In this document: one piece after another, positions 20,578 through 32,451 of the stretch
Layout: each line of letters opens with the position of its first letter
How positions within the stretch are numbered: position 1 is the first letter of the stretch
NCBI RefSeq assembly: GCF_000226115.1
Contig: NC_016457.1
Location: 1 to 64,000, forward strand
From: Thermothielavioides terrestris NRRL 8126
Lineage: Eukaryota > Ascomycota > Sordariomycetes > Sordariales > Chaetomiaceae
DNA length: 64,000 bases
Reading direction: 5' to 3'
Notes under the pieces: model-generated
The model's database searches: none
The model's input: the letters and a program-made list of their open reading frames with translations, nothing else
Told to the model about the DNA's origin: nothing
Program-made: the position numbers and the translations under genes

Positions 20578-21480
20578 CACCGCCCGTTTTCTCCCTTGAT
20601 GCAAGAAGTACGGCAGGAGGACACGGCAATTTCGCCACCTAAGTAACCGAGCGCAGAACTGTGGCCGACAACGTAACGCGGGCCCGCCTTGGTGCGGTAA
20701 TGTACCTAAAGCTGTGTCCCGATCACGACCCCGAGGTTTTCGATGCTGAGTCGCATGGCGTTGGCAACCGCTCGCTTGGGCTTGCCCGACATGTTGATGG
20801 CCGGCCACGACAGAGAGACCACCGTTGCTCTGGAGATACCGCTTGTCGCAAAGAAGGTACTAAGGGACACCGGGCCTCGCGCTCTGGTCAGTGTTGGTTA
20901 GGAGAGTAATGTCGCCGATGATCGCGAAGAACGCCGAGCAAAGAGTTGGCATGGCCCAATGTCCCCGCCGCTTTGAGACCGCTGCAACGCCTATTGTTGT
21001 CAGAAATGCGAAGGCATAGGGGAGGATGCTCATGAGCTGAGCATTGGCTAACGAGTAGCCAAGATACTGGATGATGTTCTGCTTAGGATAATGTAAACCT
21101 CCGGGGCGCGGACATCTTACGCACCAGGAACAGCGACGCGGTATACAGCGACAGACTCATGGTGTGGAAGTTCAGCCCAGACAGCCAGTCCTTGGGTTAA
21201 TCGCGGAGCCTTCAACGGCACTACCCCACGTGAAGCGTTCCCTTCGGGTGAAATCGTTGTTGGCGGCAAAGCGGGTGCGGATGCTTTTGCGCCCATCCTC
21301 TGAGAGGAATCTGGCCGCGTCAACACATCAGGGTAGTTGTGGATGAGCCAGAACGCAGCCACAGCAACAACGACTGTTTCGATGCCTTCCCGCGGTGAAT
21401 TTGTTCGCAGCGAGGCTTCGATATAGGCTTCTTGAAGTGTTACATACGCACAGTGGTAGACCCAAAGCATTAACGGTTAC
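20578..21480 (-). pseudogene. Truncated, frameshifted Dal5-type MFS permease
   Basis: Read on the minus strand, pieces of the C-terminal two-thirds of an allantoate-permease-like protein occur in order but in changing frames: SPREGIETVVVAVAAFWLIH, ARFLSEDGRKSIRTRFAANN, DWLSGLNFHTMSLSLYTASL, NIIQYLGYSLANAQLMSILP with AFLTTIGVAAVSKRRGHW, and STFFATSGISRATVVSLSWP with SGKPKRAVANAMRLSIENLG. Frame changes lie near 21325, 21195 and 20870, and an in-frame TAG follows at about 20707. The first several membrane segments are missing. GTGCGTAAG after SLFL keeps an old intron donor. It is a dead relative of the intact permease at 15978-18228, but too diverged to be a recent duplicate. Confidence 0.72.
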
Positions 21481-21651
21481 AATTTGGGAGGCTTGCGGAG
21501 CATCGTGACAGACTAGGGCTAGACCATTGTCAAATCTAGGAGACGTAATGTCACGAAGCGAAAGACACTCGACGTCACTAGAGCTTCCTAGTGAACAACA
21601 GCAGTTTTATTAATGTCTCAAAGCTACTGAGCGAACCTTGGTCTTGGTTAC

Positions 21652-23448
21652 CTATGAAACCGATTCAACACCTAGGGCAGAACGCCCATTATGTTCCAGG
21701 CCGCGCATATGCACTAGGCTAGTCTCGTCGTCGTCGTACTGCACCGCGAACGTCTGCTGGCGCATGATTCCCGTAGGTTTCACCGGGACTGTATCCACGC
21801 TGCTGCCGGGATGTGTGCTTGCGTGTTTCGAACGGGAGGAAGAATCTCGCAGACCCCGGTTCCGGCTGCTGCGCACCTTGCCCGAGGCCGCCGGGCCGCC
21901 ACCGGAGAAATAGTAACCGTTTCCCATCTTGGTGCCGCCTCCTAGAACCGGGAACAGCCGGACCAGCAGCAGGCGCAGGGTCGGCATGCACGTGCACATG
22001 ATGCCGACGCTGATCTCGACCGTCGACCAGAGCGAGACTGGGAAGTTGTCCCACGTCGCATTGTTCGACTTGCCGAAGGTGACCAGGGCCTGGAGACGGA
22101 GGATCGACACTACCGTAACGCTGGCGAAGACACATGTTAGCCGAAACCTCCATCGACAAGCAGGCAGACCAAGGTTGGGGCCTCAGGACTCACAAGGTGC
22201 CGACACAAAACATGAGGCCCACACCAATCTTCTTCTTCCAGTGCAGATTCAGCGTCTTGAGCTGGGCCAAGGGGATGGCCAACATCCAGAGGTCGAGCGC
22301 AATGCTGATGGCGGCGTTTGCCCACGCGATCGCATTGCTGTTTAGGCATTTTCCCTCATGCTCGCCGTCCCAGTTGGTCCAGAAGTAGCTGATGGGCGAG
22401 CACTCTATTCAACAATGTGAGTTAGTTCTTCCCTAATCAGGACATCGGGAGCAACTCGGGAGCAAAGGAAATGTCTCGGGAGCAACTAAGAGCTACCCGA
22501 AACCGTAATGGGCAAAAAAGAGCTCAGGTTGTCGTACGGAAGATGGCGAGGAAGAAGAAGACGACGCCAAAAACCACGTCCAAGACGATGGTACCCCAGA
22601 GCAAGCGCCGCACCGACTGGCTCGGGAAGATGCGCAGATAGAAGAGCAGCAAGCAGAGCTTGAGAAGCATGACCTGCAGAAAGTAGAACATGGCCATCAA
22701 GTAAAAGTAGTAGAGGAAGTCGGTGATATTCTGCGGCGTGAGCGTCCAGATGTCTCTGCCCACGCCGTTGGGGGTTGTGCCGTAATGTGTGAACACCACG
22801 CTCGGCACGACGACCAGGATCAGGAGGAAGACGGCGTAGTCGTCCGCGGACAGGCTCCGTGTGACCAGTAGTTTGAAGCCCAGCCGCAAAACGACGGTAC
22901 AGGCCGCTATCACGAACAGGACGATCGTGGCGGTGTCGTACGCCGCACCGCGGTCTCGCACCGGCACGCCGCACGACGTATCTGTAATGTTCTTGGCCAC
23001 TGTGAGGAAGTAGCAGAATATTGTTAGGTAAGTGTTGAAAACGCAGACGGGGGCGCTGGTGGAAAGCGAGATCCACGAGGTCGAGCTGCCCTTGTTGGCC
23101 CGGGAGCGGCTCCCGGCGAAGGGGGGAGCCACGTACCGAGCGTCTCCTTGACGGTGCAGTTGGCCGTGACACAAAGCGTGAGCTGCTCCTGAAGCGGCTC
23201 ATCGGTGCACATACACGCGGCCGTCAAGTTTGAGGCGCATGCGGAATGCGTGATGCCGTCAGCGAGGCAAGCAAGCTGTGATGCATGTAGCCCGAACATC
23301 AGTGCGTTGCGCCCACGAACTCGGCCTCGGGATCTTGACATACCGCACACTTGGGCAAGGCCTGGAGCGCTGCAGACGTATCGTCTGCAGACACCAGCGA
23401 CACCGCCGTCGTCAGGAGCGCGACGGCGAACCCGAGAATGCCTCTCAT
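21652..23448 (-). CDS. CFEM-domain Pth11-like seven-transmembrane receptor
   Basis: Complement of 21652..22120, 22194..22404, 22538..22999, 23137..23275 and 23344..23448; 461 aa. A signal peptide ([20 protein letters not shown]) precedes a complete CFEM domain at about residues 22-80: [42 protein letters not shown], i.e. eight cysteines in family spacing. The SCGVPVRDR linker then leads into an archaeal-rhodopsin-like fungal membrane domain, with [68 protein letters not shown] and [19 protein letters not shown]. The tail is Ser/Gly-rich and cytosolic. Magnaporthe Pth11 and relatives sense surfaces and cues at the plasma membrane (family knowledge). Introns are 68-137 bp; the CFEM cysteines assemble only after splicing introns 1 and 2. 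Confidence 0.92.
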
Positions 23449-25301
23449 ACCGGGCGAACAAGACACGCTAGCGGGCGATGGGCGGAGGCGGAAGTGTCTG
23501 TCGCGTGGAAAATGTGCGAAGCGTTTTCGAAGTCTTTCCGATCGGACGGGGTCTATGGGCGCAGGAAGATGGAAGGGGAGCGGACCGGTTCTTACATCCT
23601 CATCCACGGCTCGTTACCTGGCGGTGGAGAGACCAGTGGGCGTCTCCATGGGAAGAATGCAGCACACACACTAAGCAGATCGCCTGTTGTGGAGAACCGA
23701 CGACAGGTTGCAGGGTAGTTCCCGGCAACCACGTTGGGTGCCAGTTCTCTGGGGCTCTCTCGGAGCCCCCGGGAGCCTCTAACAACTGACTTCTGTCCGT
23801 GAGATCAGCCTGGCGACCTTGGCAAAGTGGCCCGGCAGACGGGGCGCGACGCAGCTTGCGTTTTAAACTGACAGTCGCTGACTAACCCAGGGGAAGCTAG
23901 CACAACTCGTCCATTGCTCCAGGGATGGATAGCAGTCAGAATGTCCCTCCCCTCCCTCCGGGGCCCTCCTCCCTCTGGCCCCAGCGGAAACAGAAAGTGC
24001 CAGTTCCATTTTCGCCAACACGGAAGGACGGGGAAAACGACTTGCGATGGTCACTTTCCTACGCCTATGCTGCCGTCAAAGTGCGCCCCTAATCGTGTGC
24101 ACAGTACCTCACACAACTCTTCCCTTGGACCGCGATGGAGCCGCCACGCAGGCCTGATCCTGGCGGGGCCCGGAACAGCAGCTGCCGACTACGGTTGGAC
24201 GCCCAGATCGGCGAGCTAGCTTGGCGTATGCATGAGCGATCATCAGTTCGTGATCATACGCGATCCGCTGTGGTATCGCCCTAGACGTCTCCAATGATCT
24301 ACACTACTGTGATAGTGTTTACTATGCAGCCCAAGCGGCTGCACGGGCTTCAGGGACAGATGCCCCCCTCACGGGGTCAGGGGCAACATACCATCTTGTG
24401 CTGTGAAGCATTCGTAAAGAAAATGAACAACTTGGCGGCTTCACCCCCTACCCAGATGATCATCGAGTCGCTCATCTTCTCTCGCTCGATAACTAGTTTA
24501 GTGAAGTGCAGTGGTTGAAAGATGTACTTAGTTAGAACATCCCAAGCAAGCAATGTCTTCCTCATGTCTCGCTCGACAGATCCCCAGGGGCGCTCAAGAT
24601 TGATGTCGATCGGTCGACGCAACAAGCCGGCAGGGCCATGGGTCCCCCTTGTGGAGCTAGTTAATCGTTAGTTCCGGCATTCCACCGATGGTCGGTTGCG
24701 GTTCCGGGTTGCTGTGTAATGTCCGCGTCTGTCAAGTTTTTTAGGGCAACCCTTTTGCGTCCATGGTCTCCACATGAGGGCAAATGAGGGCCGAGACACT
24801 GCCGGTCAAACCATTCGCAGACAGACTGGAATTGCGCTGTGGCGAATTGTCTACTGTGGAGCGTCGATACAGAGCTCAGTTCTTCACCAATGTAAAAGGA
24901 AAGCATACCTAATGTTGGATTCTCGACTTTAGCGAAGCCCTCACTTCACCATGTTCAAGAGGGCGCGTTGTGAGGGGCAGGAGATCCCAGCTTGGGGTAT
25001 GTACAGTGTAACGTGGAGTTGAGATGGATATTTGGAGCCCATCGGGACGGATGTGTGTCCCTGTTTGTTCCCATCTCTGGGCTGCCGTTCACCTTGGAGC
25101 CGAGGCCCAATAAACATTGCCAGCAGGGGATAGCGCAAACAGGTGCTGAGGACACCTATAAGATGTCTTGTAACCCGACGTCCTGGAATATCACCCAACC
25201 GTACTCACTGTGTACGTCCCTGCATCTTCGCGCTCACCTATTCCTGCTGCGATTTTCCCTACGAAGCCCCAGTTCTCGATCCGCTCTTCCCAGCTCCTCA
25301 G
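23449..25301. other. Long spacer without a supported gene
   Basis: About 1.85 kb containing the receptor promoter and whatever once drove the FAD-oxidase relic to the right. ORFs here are under about 150 aa, overlap on both strands and show no family motif. Confidence 0.45.
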
Positions 25302-26262
25302 ATGAAGACGCTTTTGGGAGCCGGCGACCTTCTCGCCGGGTCTCGCCGTTGGGGTAACCGCTACGCCGAGGCAGTGCTTTTGCTTGCCCGGAGATGATAA
25401 CTGGCCCGAGCGCCGCGGCAAAGGCCGGCCTTGAACTGGACGGCCCACCGCCGGCTCGCCGCCACGTGCCTGTAGGGCATGTGAATGTCCGCCAGACCCG
25501 ACCTACAACGCAAATGCATGCGCTGCGTTGCAGCAAACATGGGCGCAACCTGGGACGCAGTCTGTGCCTTTGCAGTTGGCCAATATCTTATGGACTGCCG
25601 CCATGTCGCTGACAGGTTTTCCTGTCTGGGCTCGTCCTCGTCCGTCATGGAGCCGTTCTTTCCATGCCAACCAATGCTGGGACCCGTTCACGCCGCAGTC
25701 GAGACCGTACCAGATTGGCGACTACGTCAGCTACGCGGTCAACATCCCAAGCGCTGCCGATGTCCAAGTACTGGAATACATGGTGGTGACCGCCAATGGT
25801 CAGCTCGTGTCGGCTTCGCCATCCCGGAATAATGATCTGTATTGCGCGCATTCCGGGGGCGGACCAGGCACCTTCGGCGTTGTTGTATGTACACTAACAT
25901 GACGGTCCGGATGCACCCCGGTGCCATGATCGGCGGCGCCACGCTGCAGCTGTCGGCCACCTTCACTTCCCAGGACAGATTCAACCAGGACGCCTCGGCG
26001 CTGCATGCCATGATCCCCACCATGTCAGACTCAGGTGCAGACGTCATCTGCCTGGCGAAAAACAGCATGCTCTGGCTGAACGCCGCCACCATTTGCAACA
26101 GCACGGGCGACTACGTCAATCAATCAGACTGTGCTAGCCCCTTTCTCGGCCAAGCTGGCCGAGCTGGGCATTCCCTTCCGGGTGCAGTACAGCACGCTGT
26201 TGTATTTCGACTACTACAACACCTACATGGGCCCTTGCCTTAGCTTCGCTGCTCCAGTGCGT
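25302..26262 (+). pseudogene. Relic of a secreted FAD-linked (berberine-bridge type) oxidase
   Basis: A degenerate signal-peptide-like start (MKTLLGAGDLLAG) at 25302 is followed by ANQCWDPFTPQSRPYQIGDY with VSYAVNIPSAADVQ, then VLEYMVVTANGQLVSASPS, NNDLYCAHSGGGPGTFGVVV, and after a stop MTVRMHPGAMIGGATLQLSA. A last part is in another frame (LAELGIPFRVQYSTLLYFDY). In intact family members about 140 residues separate the ADVQ and VLEY segments, holding the FAD-binding core and the linking His/Cys; these are gone. WALSGGG has become CAHSGGG, an intron near 25885 keeps donor and branch site but no acceptor, and a frameshift lies near 26130. Several independent lesions make this certainly non-functional. 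Confidence 0.8.
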
Positions 26263-26755
26263 ACATTATGTGTAGGTATGTAACCACTGTCATGGAGCTG
26301 ATCTTGAAGCTTCGCTTCAATTAATTCGCATTCATGACACAAGCCTTCTTTGTGTTGCGGGGTAGTCGATGCCATTGCTGCCATCAGCTACAGATAACTC
26401 CCCAAGTCGACATAATGATGGCCTAAAACAAGTGGCGATAATGAATGACAACATGAATCCTACTTCTCTTGACGAGAAGTCGGATAACGTAGCAACACAG
26501 CCTAACAAGCACAAAATGGATTACCCATCAGGTCGGGAAAGCATATCAGGGTTGTTGCTTTGCAATGGTTCACGGCTTAACATTCTTGCGGCCGCTTAAA
26601 TGTCACCCCGAGACACTGTCTCTCTGTCTCTCTTTCTGAGACATCGAGACGACGTCCTGTCGAAGCTGCAGAAACCCAGTCGTGCGCTAGGGGGGTTCAT
26701 GGCGTTCCGCACACTTCCCCGCCAGCCTTGAGCCATCCCCGCCTAAACACCCGTC
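26263..26755. other. Spacer
   Basis: About 490 bp with a possible coding tail of the FAD relic at the left and the 3' flank of the AsaB-like gene at the right. A CT-rich CTGTCTCTCTGTCTCTCTTT stretch is at 26617-26635. No gene seen. Confidence 0.45.
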
Positions 26756-27914
26756 TCAGTAGTCATAAAACACCAAGGTTCGCACTTCGATGCTCTCCCG
26801 AGGCTCCTTGTCCTCTTCGGCCGGGTCGGTGAACGCGGAATGCGGGATCCGACGTGCGACGCCCGGTGTGGTGACCGAGTCGTAGCACTTGATAAGCGTC
26901 ACTTCATCGGGCCGCTGCGCGTACTTGAAATACCAGCGATGAGCCGGGTTTGGCTTGACCGCGAAAGTCTCGCCCTTGCGGTTCGGGTAAATCAGGGCGG
27001 CGCCCACGAGATCGGACTCGGCGACCGAGTGGGCGTCGGCAACGCCCAGCGGATCTTTCAAGATGGTCTTGATCGGACGCCATACCTAGAGCTCAATAAC
27101 GACCTATCAGCTGTCCGCCGACACAAAGGGGTTTGCACTACCCCAAGGGCTAGGTCGGGGAGACGGACGTTGATGATCTGAAACCGCTTCTTCAACAGCT
27201 CCTCGGCCTCGTCAGGGAGGTGGTACCGCACCCGGTTGACGGCGGCCGTGTACGACTGGTCGATATGCACGTTCCGCACAGGGCCACGCAAGAGAGCGTT
27301 CTCATCGCCGTTGGGTTTGGGCGGGCGGCGGATCGTGTGGTCGAAGATCAACACGCGCGTAGCTCCCGTTCTTTGAGGTGGTTATTAGCGTTGAGGAGTC
27401 TGGTTTACCTAGCATCCCCAGCGGTAGCGCGTGCCTGGATGATAATGGTAGATGGCTGACTTACACGTCTTTGAGCAACTGCTCCGTCTCTGGGTAATAG
27501 ATGCTCTTGATCTGCTCCTCGTCCAGGAACTGCTTCTCCTTGCTCTCGTGTCTGACAATCTGGAAGCCGTGGCTGTCCAGCGTGTACTTGTCTTCGCTTC
27601 CGCTGATGTCGGTGACCTCCACCTCCACGCTAACGGTCGGTCTCAAAGCCTGCTGTTGCTCGAAAGATTTGCTGCCGGGTGAAAAAAAAAACGTCAGCCA
27701 TCAGCCGATGTCCCCCCCGCGAGCATGCCTGGTCTGTTCCGACTTACCCAACGTAAAATGGAGCAGGGGGAGTGCCGTCCCCGGGATCCTTGTAGTAATT
27801 CAAGACGGTGCGTACGTTATGCGGCGCCGCCCTGCCATCATTTGCGATCGCGGGTGAGATGGCGGCCTGGTGGCGATCGAAGAGCGCTGGGTTGACGACG
27901 TCTGCGGCAGCCAT
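26756..27914 (-). CDS. AsaB/CmcJ-like oxidoreductase (GA4-desaturase family)
   Basis: Complement of 26756..27085, 27169..27370, 27465..27671 and 27748..27914; 301 aa. Motifs typical of the fungal AsaB/CmcJ/NvfI group: LNYYKDPGDGTPPAP, DSHGFQIVRHESKEKQFLDE, YYPETEQLLKDVTGA, VLIFDHTIRRP, VHIDQSYTAAVNRV, RFQIINVWRPI, VYP-like IYPNRKGETF, NPAHRWYFKY, LIKCYDSV, PHSAFTDP and the C-terminal RESIEVRTLVFYD. Members are often encoded in metabolite clusters or as stand-alone genes (family knowledge); a HxD-type iron centre is suggested by VHID...H. Introns are 76, 94, 83 bp; intron 3 uses the donor GTCCGT. No biosynthetic core gene is near, so a cluster role is not supported. Confidence 0.88.
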
Positions 27915-28482
27915 GGTTGCGAAGTTGCTACGAGGTGTCCTCTGGTTTCAATGCTTCGTTTTCGAACCTTTGCGACTTTGAAATCTCGGTCTCGAGGTGG
28001 ATTGCGGAAAGTACGAAACTCACGATGGCAGAGAATCGAGTCCCCTCCTCGGCAGACGATGCCAGTTTTATAGGCTGGCACTCTTCCCGGCTCTCTCCTC
28101 ACGGCTTAACGCCCGCTCGACCCGGCATGCAGCGTTTGTCATTGCCCCGAAGGCAGCGAGATGGTTGGTGTCACACTGCTGCAAGCAAGCAGTCACGCCA
28201 TCGGTGACGCCAACTTCCGGCTCAATTGTGGACCGAATCGTTCCGAGTGATCACCACTTGCTTAGGAATCCTCGTCCTGATCCGTCCTATAAGGCCGCGG
28301 TACCATACCTCGGAGGAAAATGATTAGAAATGTGTTCCCGGTGATGCTAGCAAGATGCACGATTAATTGGCTTGGCCTACTTTGGCCGTCCCCTCACCGT
28401 CTGTAGCTTTGTCATGTAGCTGTTGGAGTGGTTGGGGAGAACCCGGTTCTGACGGAGATGAGGGGTCTGTCTATCTCAGTAT
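27915..28482. other. Spacer between two minus-strand genes
   Basis: Holds the promoter of the AsaB-like gene (right part) and the 3' flank of the amino-acid permease. Short ORFs only. Confidence 0.45.
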
Positions 28483-30391
28483 CTAATGATCATCCTCTCG
28501 ATGCACGTGAACTAGCTTTGTAATTGTGGTCCCGTCTTGCAGGATGTCAGTCTCTTCCTCAAGCCTGTATCCCCTAAGCCACGGAAGGAGGATGGTCAGC
28601 ACTGCCCAATACAGGACCCCAAACAAGAGTCTACGAGCACTGTCAGCATCCACTACCACATTCGAAGCATTGAGAAATGGGCGCTTACACGGAGATGCCA
28701 ACAAGGGCATAGCTGACCCTGGACAGGTGCGCCCGCCAGTCCTCCCGCTGGCGGGGAACAAAGGGAGCGAGCAGAAGAGCGCAGGACAGCAAAACCATGA
28801 ACCATGCCGCGGGGAGGAATGCCCGGTAAGGCCGTTTGAGGTCTGGGCGGCTCCGTCGCAGCCAAATCAAGCCGATCGAAGTGGCCAACGAAAAGAATTG
28901 GCCCGGATAGCCCTCCACTTCGAGGATAAATGAGTAGATGTCCTTGTAGGGAATACAGATGACAATAACAGAGGGGATGTAGTGCAAAATCAGGCCGCCC
29001 AGCGGCGCTCCGAAGGGCCGAGAGGACGAGAGGAGCTCCGCAAAGGGCAGCAAGCCTTGGCGAGCGATCTCCTGGTTCAGCCGCGCCTAGATGGTATTCA
29101 AGGGTGAGTTTATTTGAGCCCGCGATCAAGACGGGCATGTCGGGGCGGACATACCAACGCGAAAGTGACCACCATCACATTGCCAGCGGCGGATATCGCT
29201 ACCGCGAGCGGTAGAAGCAACCTGCCTAGGGTCTGTCCAAAAACCCTCTCGAAGAATAAGGCCGCAGCCAGCTCGCCGCTTTCCTTGATGACATCGAGGG
29301 GCACGACAAGAAAGTATGCCACGTTGATGAGAAGGTAGAGCAAGCACGCCGTCGCGAGAGCCGTCTGAGCTGCAGATCGTAGGGTCCGTACCGGGTCCCG
29401 CACCTCGTTCAGGACGTTATTGACGTTTTGCAGGCCGGCATATGAGTAGAACACCTTGAACAAGGCGGCGCTGATGACACCCCAATTCCAGACGGAGCCT
29501 TCCCATATGCCATCCCAGGTTGCCGGGAATCCCAGGTTGACGGGAATCTTGCCGGCGTCGAGCTTTTCCGCTTCGCCTGGAGTATACCGAGCAATGACGA
29601 CCGCCCCTGACGCAAGGGTTATGATTATGACCAGGCCTATCTTCACCCAGCCGAGCATGTTCTGCACCAGGATGCCGGTCCGCAAGAAGCAGCCATGGAG
29701 CACGGTGATGCCGGTCATGAGGCTGACCGCAAGCAGCCGGACATGGACTGGACGCTCTGCCGGAGCTCTTCCCAAGGCGAAGAGAAGGTACTCGCCAAAG
29801 ACGATGCAGTTGCTGGCCGTGAATCCCAGCATGACGGCGTGCACGGCAACGAGGGTCGAGGCAAGGAAGCGCGGGCGCCGATATGTGAATTCGAGGTAGA
29901 CCTTCTGCCCTTCATTATGCAGAGGCAACTGCTTGTCAGCCTGCAGTCGGGGGTATGCTAGAAAAAAAAAACCGGTCCCCGCACTCACCGCCGGAGCGTG
30001 GCAGCATGCAGCCATACTCGAGCGACACAACCAGTCCGCACCAGCTGATGAGAGCGCCGGCAATCCACAGCAGCAGACTCAGGCCAACGCTGCCAACCGA
30101 GCTGACGATGGCTCCAGGCGCTGCGAAGATGCCGCTGCCGATGACGCGCGAGATGATGATGATGTATGCGCTGCTCCAACCTAGATTTCGCCCCGGCACT
30201 GCCGTCTCGGGCACGACATCGTCTTCCAAAGACCGGGGCGTGTTGTCGACGCTTCCGATCCGGGCGTCCGCGACGCCAGGCCGCCGCTTTAGGATGCTAT
30301 GGTAGTTGGGAGACCCGGCCGCTTGAGAGCTCGACGTGTCAAACAGCAGGGGTGTTTCGGCGTCCGGTTCAACAAAATCCATCGCCGTCAT
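28483..30391 (-). CDS. Amino-acid permease, APC superfamily (LAT/high-affinity methionine permease type)
   Basis: Complement of 28483..28630, 28689..29086, 29155..29909 and 29989..30391; 567 aa. A ~65-residue cytosolic tail leads into NLGWSSAYIIIISRVIGSGI with FAAPGAIV, the first half-broken helix of APC transporters, then SLEYGCMLPRSGGQKVYLEF, a signature loop of fungal MUP1/LAT-type carriers. Further helices include FKVFYSYAGLQNVNNVLNEV, LINVAYFLVVPLDVI, ISAAGNVMVVTFALARLNQE and GQFFSLATSIGLIWLRRSRP. About 12 membrane segments are expected; plasma-membrane uptake of amino acids, possibly methionine. Intron 1 (79 bp) contains an in-frame stop, so it must be removed. Substrate not certain. 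Confidence 0.9.
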
Positions 30392-30827
30392 TCGTGACTT
30401 GAAGTAGATTGGAGATTTGAATGCGGTCAGAAGGGGTGGTGTCGCCGTTCGTGTAGGGCTGCAGAATAGGCGTTGACGAACATTAATCGCTTCCCGAGCA
30501 CCTCGTCGGTCGCGGACACGCTATCGGCGACGGATGAGTCGGAGATATGGTGGAGTTGTCATTGTAATCCGGGGAGCCGAAGATTGGATGCTGTGTAATC
30601 CGTGGAGCGGCCGGACTGGCGCACACCGTGTCGCGTGTGTAAGGCGTAAGATGGCGTGCTAGGGGCCCGCGCTGGACATGCACGTTTCGGCGCCAGCACG
30701 TGTAGTCCGCCAGCCTCGGGGTTGTAACGTTTCTGCGGACCCAGAAGCTGAGCAATAGGAGGTCAGGACGCAGAAATAAAGCAACGACAGCGGGAGACAA
30801 GACGGAAGATTGATATATTGTCCTTCA
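30392..30827. other. Spacer upstream of the permease
   Basis: Promoter side of the amino-acid permease and 3' flank of the next minus-strand gene. No repeat or convincing ORF. Confidence 0.45.
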
Positions 30828-32451
30828 TCATCGTCGCTGTTGCAACCTCGGCCACCTGCTCTTAGAATAGCTGCTACCTCCTCCCAGACTCGCTATCGCC
30901 GGAATAAGGGTCTCCTCGCCATCGTCGTCCCCTTGGCCGTCGTCGTCACTGCTGTCAAGCGCGCTCTCTTCACCCCCACTCTCTGCGTTTCTGTCAGACT
31001 CCTCGCTCTCGTTCCTGTTGATCATCAAACCCCGAGCACCATTGCTCGACTCCTCAGCGTCAGAATGTTCACTTCCAGAGCTTGCTCTTTCCGAAGTCTC
31101 CTCTTGATAGCCGCTCTCCGAGTCGTCGCCGGCCAAGGCCAGCTCTTCAGCCAGGGAAAGGCGTCGTCTGAGAGGCGGTCTGGAGTCTCTTGCGCGAGCA
31201 CCTGCAGTCACCGCTTTAGCATCATCAACGGTTGGGGCAAGGAATTCAGCCAGCTCATGAGTCTCACACCTTCTTGTCTGATTCCTTGTATCGTATTCCT
31301 GCGACCTGGAACCCGCCTCTCCCAGCTCGCACCCTGGACTGCCGCCGTGGACCGGAGCGTGGAAGCCGAGCGGCAGAGCGGGAGGGGCTTTTGGAACGAG
31401 ACAGACTGGTGCTGTTTAGGACTCGTTTGTAGAACCCCATCCTCCGTTGGTTGTTGGTGACGTTGCTGCAGTGCAGAATCCAATATCAAGCTATCACGAT
31501 CTTGCAGCAAGCCCAGCTCTCGCCGTTGTAGCTCAAGGGCCCGGAATAATAGGCGATTATAACCTTCATAGAAGTGGGTTTGGAGAATGTCCAGCTCTGC
31601 GGAGGCGTCAGCATAGAACCCCGCGGCAACGAAGAGATGACAGCCAGCAGAGTGGGCTGGGTTGGGGACTGTCGTTCATCAAAACCGTCGAATCACTTTC
31701 ACTTACCCCCTCCGTGCAACTGGTTGACTTCCTTAACCACTTTGAGCTGGCCCTCAGCAAACTCTAAGGACTCAATGGCCACGTGGATGGCTGCTTGTAC
31801 GCGCATCTCGGCTTGCAAAGCCTTCACCAAGTGCGTCTCGGGCCTGTTATGGCTGCTGACTTCGATATGCAACTGGCGGGATTGGTCGTTGTCCTGCAGC
31901 GGGAGGAGTCTTTCGGTATTTGCGCTGCCGCAAGAGCTGCAGGAGCGGTCGTCTCCATGCCGCCTTACTTGCACAGGCTGCTCATCGCTCGCAATGCCCG
32001 GTCGCTTGGGCTCTGGCGCGGGTTTCAGGGCCGTGTTAGCGTGTAGAGCTCGAGCATGGCTCTGCTGGGTCGCTTTGGCCGAACACGATGCGGGAACCGA
32101 GGGCGTCGACGGAGAGTCTCTGCGCTCAAATGAGGACAGTGTGTTCTGGAGAGCGGCGAGAAGGTGATTGAGAGTCGGACACACGACTTCGGCCAGCCGC
32201 TCTTGAGACTTCTCATGTGGCAAGAGTTCCCGAAGCATGCTGAGGGCAAGGTGTAGACTCGAGCTCATGGTGAGCACGGCGCCGACTAAGACCTCCTTGT
32301 CGGCATCCTGAATCGGCCGGGGCAGCGTGTTCAGCCTCTCGACAGCCAAGACGGGGGTGCTGGCGAAATGGTCACGACGGACCGAGCGCATGAACCAAGA
32401 TCCGAGGTCCGGGAATCGAGCCATGGCCAGCATGGAGGATTCTGCTGCCAT
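30828..32451 (-). CDS. Protein of unknown function, 485 aa, acidic C-terminus
   Basis: Complement of 30828..31213, 31270..31596 and 31707..32451. The first exon encodes a helical region (GSWFMRSVRRDHFASTPVLA, DKEVLVGAVLTMSSSLHLAL) and ends in amphipathic segments (LVKALQAEMRVQAAIHVAIE, SLEFAEGQLKVVKEVNQL) that look coiled-coil-like. Exon 2 continues LDILQTHFYEGYNRLLFRAL with ELQRRELGLLQDRDSLILDS. Exon 3 is Ser/Asp/Glu-rich (ESEESDRNAESGGEESALDS) and ends basic. Intron phases agree and remove frame breaks; the last intron (56 bp, GTGTGAG...CTAAAG) is the least sure. Start Met at 32451 is the first in frame; an upstream exon is possible because CGCCAG lies just before. I recognise no family; the layout suggests a nuclear or cytosolic scaffold, but that is only a guess. 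Confidence 0.6.

Noticed and set aside
26756..30391. A secondary-metabolite cluster around the AsaB-like gene
   Set aside because: Neighbours are an amino-acid permease and a dead FAD oxidase; no polyketide, peptide or terpene synthase occurs anywhere in the window.
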